The translations under genes were made by a program, and so were the position numbers. The notes under the pieces were generated by a model. It searched no databases. It was not told the origin of the DNA and was given only the letters and a program-made list of their open reading frames with translations. From assembly GCA_002328075.1 (NCBI GenBank), contig DCVT01000058.1:62001-126000 (forward strand): DNA of 64,000 bases, read 5' to 3'. Of the stretch, positions 17,199 through 24,728 are shown piece after piece. Within the stretch, counting starts at the first letter, position 1, and every line of letters starts with the position of its first letter. Source of the DNA: Anaerolineales bacterium UBA2181. GTDB taxonomy: Bacteria > Chloroflexota > Anaerolineae > Promineifilales > UBA4811.

Positions 17199-18932
17199 TT
17201 ATGGGGCTGACTGCTGCAGCCTGGCCCGCTGCGCCAGGTCAAGTGCGTCCTGCGCCGTCTCTACCTCGCCGGCTGCCTGCGCCTCGCGTATGATCTCCAG
17301 CAGTTGGCCAACCTCAGGACCAGGTGCAAGCGCCAGGTGTGCCATCAGATCGCGGCCCCCCAGCAAGCGAGGTGGCTGCACGGTTTCCTGCGGCCGCAGG
17401 TAATAGTGCTCCAGCAAGGTTTCCACGACGTTGAGGCGATTGGACCAGTCCGTCAGGTCCGGCGGCGAACCCTTGCTCAGCGAGTCAGCCAACGAGAGTA
17501 GGCAGATGTCCAGTCCGACGGTCCCGACGTCGCGGAAGAAGCGATAGATGCAGCGGCGCGATATCGCCCCACCCGACGTTGTGTTTGCCAGCCAGGCGGG
17601 CCGCATGTGATGGCCGACGATGGTGGTCAGGTCGCGCACCTCCTGCGAGCTCAAGGCCAGGGCGCGGGCGCGGGCTGCCGCCAGGTCTGCCCCGGCCTGT
17701 TCGTGGCCGGAAAAACGGATGCGGCCGTCCTCGCCGGTGGAGCCGGTGAAGCTTTTGCCCACATCGTGGAGCACGGCGCTCATGAAGAGCGTGGCGCGCC
17801 CGGTCCGGTCACCGGCGGTGGGCCTTGCCAGGTGGCGACTTATCGGCTCGGCAAGCCGCGCCAGCCTGGCCTGGCATTGGGCCATACCCTCGCCGGGCCA
17901 GCCATCGCGGGCCGGGGACCCGGCTCCTGTAAGCGCATCAACCAGCTGGTCCAGCACCTCCACCACCTGCAGCGTGTGCCGGAATGCGTCGGAGGTGTGG
18001 GGCGGAGACTGGACGACGTGCCGGAGCTGTTCCACCTCGGGCAGCAGGACGCCCAGCAGGTCAAATTCGTCCAGCAGCCGCAGCGCGCCGGCGGGCAGAG
18101 GGCCGACGATCAACCGGCAAAACTCGTCGCGGATCCGTTCCGCTGATATGCCTGCCAGGGCGCCCGCGGCTTCCCGGATGGCTTGCCGGGTCTCGGGCTC
18201 AATCTGATACCCGAATTGGAAAGCCTGGCGCACTGCCCGCAAGCAGCGTACCGGATCGTCCATCATGGCAGTCGGCCCGGCTGCTCGCATGATGCGGTTG
18301 GCAATGTCGCGCTGGCTGCCCAGAGGGTCGATGATGCACATTGGTTGGTCGGTCGCAACCGGCAGCGCCATCGCATTGAGCGTCAGGTCTCGATTGGCGA
18401 GGTCCTCGCCCAGTGTGTTGCCGCGGAATCGGGCAAAGTCCAGTGTGATCCGGCCGGAGGCAGACCCGGCGTCGGCGGTCAGGACAACCCGGGCCGTGCC
18501 CCGCTGGCCGTCCAACAAGTAGAACGCACCACCTAATTGGTCGGCAACCGACCGCGCAATCTGCACCGCGTCTCCGGCCGTCGCAAAGTCCAGGTCATGG
18601 CTGGTCCAGCCCTGGACGGCGTCGCGCACCGCGCCGCCAACCAGAAAGACCTCAGCGTAGGGGCGGTTGCCGGCCGCGCCCGGTCCGGGCCGAGCGAGCA
18701 CCGGCCGTATCTGTTCCAGGATTTCGGGCAGAGGCAAACGGTAGGAGATGTAAACATGGCCGTCGGCCTGCAGCGTGACGAACCCGACTCGGGCGCGCTC
18801 CCTGGGCCGGCTCCAGACCGCCATCTGCCAAGCGGCCGACGGCGTCGGCCCGTTTCCGGCTACACGACCGGCGACCATGGCCACCCATCGGCCGGCGTAG
18901 GAACGCAGTGCGGGCAGCGGGTGGCCGTCCAC
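17199..18932 (-). CDS. cca: CCA-adding tRNA nucleotidyltransferase with HD domain and N-terminal DUF5678-like domain
   Basis: Adds or repairs the 3' CCA of tRNA. The 577-residue protein has the class II nucleotidyltransferase motif LVGGAVRD near residue 108 with the catalytic SHDLDFAT. The family segments NRDLTLNAMAL and DPVRCLRAVR follow. The C-terminal HD-type hydrolase has VLHDVGKSF and, downstream, GHEQAGAD. Ahead of the catalytic core are about 50 residues (YAGRWVAMVAGRVAGNGPTP...) that resemble the small DUF5678 domain. Start GTG 18932 is ten bases after the hpt stop, with GGGAGTGAA overlapping that stop. It is the last gene of tdk-hpt-hpt-cca. Confidence 0.9.
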   Translation of the reverse strand: MDGHPLPALRSYAGRWVAMVAGRVAGNGPTPSAAWQMAVWSRPRERARVGFVTLQADGHVYISYRLPLPEILEQIRPVLARPGPGAAGNRPYAEVFLVGGAVRDAVQGWTSHDLDFATAGDAVQIARSVADQLGGAFYLLDGQRGTARVVLTADAGSASGRITLDFARFRGNTLGEDLANRDLTLNAMALPVATDQPMCIIDPLGSQRDIANRIMRAAGPTAMMDDPVRCLRAVRQAFQFGYQIEPETRQAIREAAGALAGISAERIRDEFCRLIVGPLPAGALRLLDEFDLLGVLLPEVEQLRHVVQSPPHTSDAFRHTLQVVEVLDQLVDALTGAGSPARDGWPGEGMAQCQARLARLAEPISRHLARPTAGDRTGRATLFMSAVLHDVGKSFTGSTGEDGRIRFSGHEQAGADLAAARARALALSSQEVRDLTTIVGHHMRPAWLANTTSGGAISRRCIYRFFRDVGTVGLDICLLSLADSLSKGSPPDLTDWSNRLNVVETLLEHYYLRPQETVQPPRLLGGRDLMAHLALAPGPEVGQLLEIIREAQAAGEVETAQDALDLAQRARLQQSAP

Positions 18933-18942
18933 TGGGGTCAGT

Positions 18943-19515
18943 TCACTCCCTGGCTGGGTTGCCCAACAACCGCTCAACCAGCGCTGGCGTGGGGACGCCA
19001 ATGTACGGCAGGTTGCGGTACATCTCGTCGATGTCCAGGCCGTACCCGATGACGAATTCGTTCGGTATGTCAAATCCAACGTACGCCAGGGGGACGTTGA
19101 ATTCGCGTCGTGAGGGTTTGTTGAGCAGCGTGCAGACCCGCAGAGAAGCTGGATGTCGTTCCTCCAAGAGGCGCAACAGGTAGTTGATGGTGCCGCCACG
19201 GTCCACAATGTCCTCCACCACCACTACGTGCCGGCCGCGGATATTGGCCTTGAGGTCCAACATCAGACGGACCACGCCGCGCGAGTCCAGGCCGCCGCCA
19301 TAGGCCGAAGTCGCCATGAAATCGACCTCATGCGGGATGCTGACCTGGCGCGTGAGGTCGGAGAGGAACATATAGGCCCCCTTGAGGATGCATACAAATA
19401 GGGGGCGGCTGTCCGGCGCCAGGTCAGCACTCAGCGCAGCGCCCAATTCGACAATCCGAGCCTGCAGATTGGCTTCGGTGACCAGTATCTTGGCGACGTC
19501 GTCGTGCATCGTCAT
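18943..19515 (-). CDS. hpt: Hypoxanthine phosphoribosyltransferase, copy 1
   Basis: Salvages hypoxanthine/guanine to IMP/GMP with PRPP. The 190-residue protein has the lid/loop region YGGGLDSRGVVRL and the PRPP motif VVVVEDIVDRGGT. The base-recognition segment is VPLAYVGFDIPNEFVIGYG, followed by the C-terminal YRNLPYIGV. The PRPP loop reads DRGGT rather than the usual DTGxT, unlike the neighbouring copy. Start ATG 19515 has GAGG six bases before it. It lies eight bases after the other hpt and is followed by cca. Confidence 0.93.
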   Translation of the reverse strand: MTMHDDVAKILVTEANLQARIVELGAALSADLAPDSRPLFVCILKGAYMFLSDLTRQVSIPHEVDFMATSAYGGGLDSRGVVRLMLDLKANIRGRHVVVVEDIVDRGGTINYLLRLLEERHPASLRVCTLLNKPSRREFNVPLAYVGFDIPNEFVIGYGLDIDEMYRNLPYIGVPTPALVERLLGNPARE

Positions 19516-19523
19516 GGGAATCC

Positions 19524-20081
19524 TCAACCTCCAGCATAGACCTGCGGTCTGAGCGCGGCGATGTAGGGCAGCGTGCGAAACCGGTCGGCATAGTCCAGTC
19601 CGTAGCCCACCACCCACTGGTCCGGGATCTCAAACCCCAAATAGTCGATCTTGACGTTCACCAGGCGGCGGTCCGGTTTGCTCAGCAGGACACAACTGCG
19701 CAGGCTGGCCGGACGGCGGGCCTCCAGGAGGTGCTGCAGGTACTGCAGGGTATAACCCGTGTCCACGATATCCTCTACGATGATCACGTGCTTGTCACGT
19801 ATAAAGGTGCGCAGGTCCATGATGATGCGAACCTCGCCCGAGGCCGTGGCCGTGGCGCCATAGCTGGAAAGGGACATAAAGTCGACTGAGTGCGGGATGG
19901 TGAGCCGCCGCGCCAGGTCCGCCAGAAAGATAAAGGCGCCCTTGAGAATGCCAATGAGGAGCAGATCTCGTCCGGAATAGTCCGCCGAGATGCGCCGCGC
20001 CATCTTGTCGAGCACCTGGTCAATCTGCTTGGTAGTGGCCAGGATCTCCTGGATCTCATCCGGTACTGCCTTGTCCTTCAT
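19524..20081 (-). CDS. hpt: Hypoxanthine phosphoribosyltransferase, copy 2
   Basis: A second 185-residue HPRT, clearly paralogous to the downstream copy. It has the standard PRPP motif VIIVEDIVDTGYT, the loop SSYGATATASGEVRI, the purine-binding segment VKIDYLGFEIPDQWVVGYG, and the end RTLPYIAAL. Start ATG 20081 forms TGA-G-ATG with the tdk stop and has GGAG six bases upstream; an in-frame ATG at 20093 would overlap tdk. The tandem pair may divide hypoxanthine, guanine or xanthine between them (inference). Confidence 0.93.
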   Translation of the reverse strand: MKDKAVPDEIQEILATTKQIDQVLDKMARRISADYSGRDLLLIGILKGAFIFLADLARRLTIPHSVDFMSLSSYGATATASGEVRIIMDLRTFIRDKHVIIVEDIVDTGYTLQYLQHLLEARRPASLRSCVLLSKPDRRLVNVKIDYLGFEIPDQWVVGYGLDYADRFRTLPYIAALRPQVYAGG

Positions 20082-20082
20082 C

Positions 20083-20679
20083 TCAGGCTCCATGCCCCTG
20101 GTTGCTGGCCGGTCGCACTTCGTGGCACGCGCGGCAGCGAGCCTCATACTTTTCGCTGGCACCCACTACGATAAGCGGATCGTCATGTGCGGCTGGCTGT
20201 CCATCTACCAACCTCTGCGTCCGGCTGGCCTCGTTGCCGCAGACCACACAGATGGCCCTCAGTTTGTCCACCATCTCCGCCTCAGCCATTAGGCGAGGCA
20301 TGGGGCCAAATGGCTCACCGCGAAAGTCCGTGTCCAGGCCGGCCGCAATCACGCGCCGACCCCTGCGGGCCAACTCTTGACACACCTCTGTGATCAGCGG
20401 GTCAAAGAATTGTAGCTCGTCAATTCCGACCACGGTGGTTTCCGACTCCAGCAGCGCCAGGATTTCCCGGGCGCTGCCCACCGGCTGAGCTACGACGTGG
20501 AGTCCGTTGTGCGAGGTGACCTTTTCGGTCCCGTACCGGTCATCCAACCTTGGTTTGAAAACCTGGACCCTCTGCCGGGCGATCTCCGCCCGGCGGAGGC
20601 GGCGGATGAGCTCCTCTGTCTTGCCGCTGAACATGCTGCCACAGATCACTTCGATTCTGCCTGTGCCCTGTGTGCTCAT
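20083..20679 (-). CDS. tdk: Thymidine kinase, TK1 type
   Basis: Phosphorylates thymidine for salvage. The 198-residue protein has the P-loop GSMFSGKTEELI, the Walker B-like VGIDELQFF, and the lasso zinc site with CVVCGN and CRACHE. A strong GGAGGTGA lies just before the ATG. It is the first gene of a nucleotide-salvage/tRNA operon (tdk-hpt-hpt-cca) and follows the rpmE terminator by about 35 bases. No separate promoter is obvious in that gap. Confidence 0.95.
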   Translation of the reverse strand: MSTQGTGRIEVICGSMFSGKTEELIRRLRRAEIARQRVQVFKPRLDDRYGTEKVTSHNGLHVVAQPVGSAREILALLESETTVVGIDELQFFDPLITEVCQELARRGRRVIAAGLDTDFRGEPFGPMPRLMAEAEMVDKLRAICVVCGNEASRTQRLVDGQPAAHDDPLIVVGASEKYEARCRACHEVRPASNQGHGA

Positions 20680-20713
20680 ATGTGGTTCACCTCCGGCGTT
20701 TGGTTCCGAAACA

Positions 20714-20750
20714 ACAAGAGGCAGATGGGCGGGTCACATCTGCCTCTTGT
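20714..20750 (-). terminator. Strong hairpin between rpmE and tdk
   Basis: A perfect 14-base-pair stem (20714-20727 with 20737-20750) has a nine-base loop. Read on the minus strand it is followed by TTGTTTC, a modest U-rich tail. It sits after the rpmE stop and only 35 bases before tdk, so it could be a full terminator or an attenuator allowing partial read-through. Confidence 0.75.
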
Positions 20751-20785
20751 CGGCTGTCTACTGCCTGAAAAGGGCAGTTGTTATC

Positions 20786-21232
20786 TCAAGAGATGTGACC
20801 CTCGGCCCGCAACCACTTGCGCACGTCGATGAGCGATTTTTGCCCGAATCCCGAGATGCGCAGTAGCGTCTCTTCTCCCTCGGTGAGACGAGCCAGCAGG
20901 TCATTGACCGTGCGGATGCCCTCATCGTGAAGGATCTTGAGCGTCCGGGTGCTCAGTTCCATCTCTTCGATGGGGACGTTCCCGGCCGCGGCCGCCTGGC
21001 GCTGGGCCTCGGTGGCCGCCTGGATCTGGCCGCGTTTCTCCAACCTCTGGAAGAACCGATCCACCTGACCTTCCGTGTCCACAATGCGTTGCTCGCCCGT
21101 GAAGAAGGGATGGCACTTGTTGCACACGTCCGTCTTGATGGTGGGGACCGTAGAACCCACGGTCCACGTGTTGCCGCAGCTACAGACCACTGCGGTTTCG
21201 GGGTGATACTTGGGGTGAATACCTTGCTTCAT
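20786..21232 (-). CDS. rpmE: Ribosomal protein L31 fused to an RNA polymerase alpha-CTD-like domain
   Basis: The first 70 or so residues are a zinc-binding L31. They show CSCGN and CNKCHPFFTG (the CxC...CxxC pair plus the L31 signature) and the start MKQGIHPKYHP. After a Gln/Ala-rich linker, residues 88-148 (EMELSTRTLKILHDEGIRTV, then GFGQKSLIDVRKWL) match the helix-hairpin-helix core of the RpoA C-terminal domain, whose pattern is 'L-S-x-R-x-x-N-x-L...G-I-x-T-v-x-D-L...n-f-G-x-K-S-l-x-E-i'. Ordinary L31 is 66-90 residues, so the 148-residue length reflects a real fusion. It is third in the rplU-rpmA-rpmE operon, four bases after rpmA, so it should be made in ribosomal amounts. Confidence 0.92.
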   Translation of the reverse strand: MKQGIHPKYHPETAVVCSCGNTWTVGSTVPTIKTDVCNKCHPFFTGEQRIVDTEGQVDRFFQRLEKRGQIQAATEAQRQAAAAGNVPIEEMELSTRTLKILHDEGIRTVNDLLARLTEGEETLLRISGFGQKSLIDVRKWLRAEGHIS

Positions 21233-21235
21233 GAT

Positions 21236-21493
21236 CTATGGCTCCGGATAGACGCTGATGTATTTGCGTCCGCCGTGTTTCTGCTCGAACTTGACATAGC
21301 CCACCGCCGTGGCGAAAATGGTGTAATCGCTGCCCAGCCCTACATTCTCACCGGGATGGAATTTGGTCCCTTTTTGACGCACAATAATGTTGCCGGGAAT
21401 TACAAACTCGCCGCCGTACCGCTTGACGCCCAGTCGTTTGGCGTTGCTGTCGCGCCCATTGCGGCTGGAACCGCCACCCTTTTTGTGTGCCAT
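21236..21493 (-). CDS. rpmA: Ribosomal protein L27
   Basis: An 85-residue 50S protein at the peptidyl-transferase centre. It begins MAHKKGGGSSRNGRDS with the usual N-terminal tail and continues GVKRYGGEFVIPGNIIVRQ. There is no Firmicute-type cleavable N-terminal extension. It lies two bases after rplU. Confidence 0.98.
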   Translation of the reverse strand: MAHKKGGGSSRNGRDSNAKRLGVKRYGGEFVIPGNIIVRQKGTKFHPGENVGLGSDYTIFATAVGYVKFEQKHGGRKYISVYPEP

Positions 21494-21495
21494 GG

Positions 21496-21846
21496 TTAAT
21501 TCTCCTCCGCTGAGGGGGCGGTGGTCTCCAAACCACCCCCCACAATCCCATCGATGCGCAACCGGGTGTACGACTGCCGGTGCCCTTTGCGAACGCGGTA
21601 ACGAATCTTGGGTTTGTACTTGAAAATGCGAACCTTCTGGCCTTTGATCTGGCTCACGACCGTTGCCTGGACCGCAGCACCCTCCACCAGTGGAGTGCCA
21701 ACCCAGGCCTTCTCATCACTGGCGATTAGCAGCACGCGATCCAGCTGGACTGTCTCGCCAACGTTCAGCGCCAGCTTCTCGGTCTGAATGGTCTTGCCGA
21801 CCTCAGCGCGATACTGATGACCGCCGCTTTCTACTATTGCGTACAC
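21496..21846 (-). CDS. rplU: Ribosomal protein L21
   Basis: A 116-residue 50S protein. It begins (V)YAIVESGGHQYRAEVGKTI and has the conserved end region GHRQSYTRLRIDGI. Start GTG 21846 is chosen because GGAGG lies five bases upstream and family members begin with M-Y-A-I; an ATG at 21867 is too far upstream. It is first gene of the operon, with a strong promoter about 60-90 bases before the start. The leader may hold the L21 autoregulatory element, but I cannot confirm a structure. Confidence 0.97.
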   Translation of the reverse strand: MYAIVESGGHQYRAEVGKTIQTEKLALNVGETVQLDRVLLIASDEKAWVGTPLVEGAAVQATVVSQIKGQKVRIFKYKPKIRYRVRKGHRQSYTRLRIDGIVGGGLETTAPSAEEN

Positions 21847-21907
21847 AAACGCCTCCGAACAACACACAACTCAAGGTCCCAACCAGCGTTGGGAACAGCG
21901 AACCGAA

Positions 21908-21935
21908 AGTATAGCAGGCAGCCGTGTTTTGTCAA
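21908..21935 (-). promoter_or_regulatory. Promoter of the rplU-rpmA-rpmE operon
   Basis: On the minus strand, a perfect TTGACA (21930-21935) and TATACT (21908-21913) are 16 bases apart. Transcription starts near 21901, giving a leader of about 55 bases. Confidence 0.8.
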
Positions 21936-22045
21936 ACACAGCCAACTGCCAGGGCGAGCTGTCTGCTCGCCGCCAGTTGGCCCCATCGGTTCGAGGTCGG
22001 ACGCCGAGAAAACCGGTGACTGGCGGATGGGGGACATTTCGCCGT

Positions 22046-22912
22046 TCACGGGTGCTTATCCACCAGAATCACCGCCGGAACCGGCTTGCCGCTGGGGATC
22101 ACACGGTCGGCGCCCGGATCGGTGATGGCCATGCCGCAGGACGTCCCGCCATCCAGGTTCAGGGCTCGTACAAGGTCCAGGTCGGCCGACACCAAGTATT
22201 GGGCCAGTTGGTGGAGGGTGTACCCGCCGGATGGGAAGACCAGCATCAGGATGCGGCCGGCTGCGTCCTGGCCAACAACGGTGCGGCGGGCTGGGATCCC
22301 GTCGTCCTGGCTGACCCCGCTTACGCCCTGCCGGGTAACTAGCATGGGGAAAGATTGCACGGCGCCGAGCAGGTTTTCGGCCGGGTCGTAGGGGCGCTCT
22401 GGCAGCCAATGCAACTGCGCGCTGGCGGAGTCAATGGCCAACATACCACCGAACCCGAGATAGCTGGAGCCATAGGCGTGCCCGTCAGCGATGATCAGAC
22501 CGGTGGCCTGATACTCGGGGGTAAAGAACCCGGCGTTCAGGACGATCGCCGCGCCGGTGTGCGCTGCCCAGTCCTGTACCGTCCGTGGGTTCGCGGGGTC
22601 GTACTGAACCGTTAGCCGCCAAATCGTTGGATCGATGCGCACCGCCGTCATGATATCCACCACCTGTCCGGCGGAGTCGCGAGCTGGGGTGGTGCGCCAC
22701 TCCAACCCGTGGCCAAGCGGCTGCCAGCCACTGTCGACCACCGGCGTGGCTGGTGCGGCGGTGGGGGGAGGCAATGTTGGGTGAGGGGAAGGAGAAGGCG
22801 CCAGAGTGGGCGCGGTTGCGGCAACGCCGCCGCAGGCCAGACTCGCCAGGAGGAGCAGCCCTACGGCGCCGACCGGAACAAGGCCGGGCTGTTTCAACCG
22901 GATGGGTATCAC
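22046..22912 (-). CDS. Lipoprotein phosphodiester glycosidase (NAGPA/DUF2233-like)
   Basis: A 288-residue exported protein. The N-terminus has a hydrophobic core ending LLLLASLACGG, a lipobox with Cys near residue 28. A Pro/Thr/Ala-rich spacer follows. The C-terminal 190 residues match the phosphodiester glycosidase (NAGPA) fold, with IVLNAGFFTPEYQATGLIIA, SFPMLV, RRTVVGQD and the closing ALNLDGGTSCGMAI. The family hydrolyses sugar-phosphodiesters in exopolysaccharide or wall polymers; the substrate is unknown. Start GTG 22912 has GGAG eight bases upstream. It lies 28 bases after tatC. Confidence 0.85.
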   Translation of the reverse strand: MIPIRLKQPGLVPVGAVGLLLLASLACGGVAATAPTLAPSPSPHPTLPPPTAAPATPVVDSGWQPLGHGLEWRTTPARDSAGQVVDIMTAVRIDPTIWRLTVQYDPANPRTVQDWAAHTGAAIVLNAGFFTPEYQATGLIIADGHAYGSSYLGFGGMLAIDSASAQLHWLPERPYDPAENLLGAVQSFPMLVTRQGVSGVSQDDGIPARRTVVGQDAAGRILMLVFPSGGYTLHQLAQYLVSADLDLVRALNLDGGTSCGMAITDPGADRVIPSGKPVPAVILVDKHP

Positions 22913-22940
22913 CGGCGGGCTCCGCAACCGGGCTGCAGGG

Positions 22941-23864
22941 TCAGGCCGGCGCGGGCCGTTTGCCAAAGAGCCGTGCCAACAGCACGCCCAGCAAGTACAG
23001 AGTAAAGAGAGGGGCCCATACAATGCTCATGTTGAGCGGGTCCGGCGTCGGGGTGATTACGGCGGCGATGATGGCGGTGAGCACAAACGCGACCCGCCAG
23101 CCTCGGGCCAAGGCTTTGGCCGAAACAACACCGAACCGCGCTAGCAGCATGACAATCAGCGGCGTTTCAAAGGCCACGCCGATCCAGATCAGGATGTTGA
23201 GGACCAGGCGGAGGTACTCGCTGACCGTCCACTGGGCCTCGATTGAGTCGCCGCCAAAGGTGGCAAAATAGGCCAGCGCCACAGGCAGCATGGCGTAATA
23301 GGCAAAGGCGACCCCGGCCGCAAACAGGAGCATCACGGCGGGGAACGCCGCCCACCGGAGCGCCCGAAGAACCTTGCGCTCGGTGCTGCTTTCAAAGGCC
23401 GGGGCCACGAAAAGCAAGAGCTCGTACAGCACCACCGGCGCGGTCACCAGGGTCCCGGCGGTGATCACCAGGTTAAAGTACGCCAGGAACATCTCTGGTG
23501 GGCGGATGAAGATCAGCTGGATATCACCCGCCGGCCGCCGCACAATCTGCAGCAGCGTTTCGGCAAAGATGCTGGCGACAATGACCGCCAGCACAAAGAC
23601 CACCGCGGTGACAATCAAGCGGCGCCGCAACTCCTCAAGGTGCTCGGCGGCCGCGTATCCCAGGTTGATGAGAGAGAACACCGGGTTGCGCTGGGTGCGC
23701 CAGTGCTGCCGGGCCTCGTCCAGGGTGATCTCGGCCAGGCCGCGCTGGGCGTTGGTCAGGTTGGTGAGCGCCAGCCAGATGGCCTCGGCGCCGGCCGGCA
23801 GCTTGGAAGGGCCGATGACGATCACCGCCAAAAAGAGCAGCATGATGGTGCTGGCGGAAGACAT
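22941..23864 (-). CDS. tatC: TatC with an N-terminal TatA/B-like segment
   Basis: Core receptor of the twin-arginine translocase. Residues 1-60 look like a TatA/TatB subunit: a short hydrophobic helix, the FxGPxKLP-like hinge VIGPSKLPAGAEAI, then an amphipathic stretch. After it comes an ordinary TatC with six hydrophobic segments, beginning HLEELRRRLIV near residue 75 with the conserved P/E-loop FIRPPEMFLAYF and YELLLFVAPAF. Total 307 residues against about 240-260 for plain TatC. The start overlaps the tatA stop by one base (TGATG), so the two are coupled. Confidence 0.9.
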   Translation of the reverse strand: MSSASTIMLLFLAVIVIGPSKLPAGAEAIWLALTNLTNAQRGLAEITLDEARQHWRTQRNPVFSLINLGYAAAEHLEELRRRLIVTAVVFVLAVIVASIFAETLLQIVRRPAGDIQLIFIRPPEMFLAYFNLVITAGTLVTAPVVLYELLLFVAPAFESSTERKVLRALRWAAFPAVMLLFAAGVAFAYYAMLPVALAYFATFGGDSIEAQWTVSEYLRLVLNILIWIGVAFETPLIVMLLARFGVVSAKALARGWRVAFVLTAIIAAVITPTPDPLNMSIVWAPLFTLYLLGVLLARLFGKRPAPA

Positions 23865-24343
23865 CAGGCCAATACCTCGTCCGTTTTTGTTTGATCCGCC
23901 GCCGTCACCTGGGGACCGCCAGCATCCCCAGTAGGCGCCGCGGAGTGGCCCGCCGCCCCCGCCGGACCTACGGACCCGGAGACTCTGCCCACGGGCTGCC
24001 CGGGGCCACCGGCATTCCTCGCTGGGTGCCCGGTACCGCCGGCATCTTCTGCCGGCCTCGCCGCCGGCGAGGTGGTTTTGCCGCTCAGCTCCTGGCGCAA
24101 CTGGTTCACCTCAGCCAGCGTCTCCCCCAGCGGATTCCCCACTGCCGGGAGATCCAACGTGGAGGTCACCGACTTGCGCACCTCGGCCACCTGCTCCTCC
24201 AACTCGGCGCTGATTCCGGTCAACTTGCGGTAAACCCGGCCCAACGACTGTCCCATCTCTGCAATCCGCTCAGGACCAAAGAGCAGGATGAGCAACAGCA
24301 GGATGAGAACCAGCTCTAGCGTTCCAATGCCAACAACAGTCAT
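23864..24343 (-). CDS. tatA: TatA/TatB-type translocase subunit
   Basis: A 159-residue Tat subunit. It begins MTVVGIGTLELVLILLLLIL, then the hinge LFGPERIAEMGQSLG and an amphipathic helix. The E at position 8-10 and the long, Gly/Pro/Ala-rich C-terminus are more TatB-like than TatA-like. Start ATG 24343 is chosen because the signature helix begins there; the frame is open to 24574, but that extension is Arg/Gly-rich. No lone second TatA is in the window, so this subunit and the TatA-like segment of TatC may serve both roles. Confidence 0.9.
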   Translation of the reverse strand: MTVVGIGTLELVLILLLLILLFGPERIAEMGQSLGRVYRKLTGISAELEEQVAEVRKSVTSTLDLPAVGNPLGETLAEVNQLRQELSGKTTSPAARPAEDAGGTGHPARNAGGPGQPVGRVSGSVGPAGAAGHSAAPTGDAGGPQVTAADQTKTDEVLA

Positions 24344-24728
24344 CTCGGTTACCGGACCTGTATGCCAAACCACCGGCTCGCGCCGCAAGGCGCCATTATA
24401 ACACCGACAGCCGTGTGCGCCAGAGGGATCACGATATCCGGGCCCTGGTCGTGGCGGCGAGACGGCGTTAGCGGCGGCGCCACCGGCCAGCGCGCGGCGG
24501 GCACCGGCCGAGCGTCCAATCAGGCTCGCGGACCGAGGCAATTCGGTTCTCGCGTCGACTCGCCCGCCCCGCAATCCGCACCGGGCAGCGCTACGCGGCA
24601 GCGGGAGAGGTGCTCGGCCGGACTGCGCTCCCTCCCCAATCTGGGGAGGGTTGCGGCGGGAGTGTTCCTCCCTCCTTCCGTTTCAGGTACAATTGCCCGG
24701 CCGAATTACCCAGCAGCAAGGGAGCGCC
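24344..24728. other. Intergenic region between divergent tatA and kynU
   Basis: There is no gene here. It holds TATAAT on the minus strand at 24395-24400 (tatA side, no clear -35), about 45 bases before the tatA start. It also holds TACAAT on the plus strand at 24688-24693 (kynU side, no clear -35). A perfect 8-bp hairpin, CCCTCCCC/GGGGAGGG at 24630-24650, has no U-tract. The rest is very GC-rich and featureless to me. Confidence 0.45.

Noticed and set aside
24630..24650. 8-bp hairpin as a terminator between tatA and kynU
   Set aside because: The genes are divergent, so no transcript ends there, and no U-tract follows on either strand.
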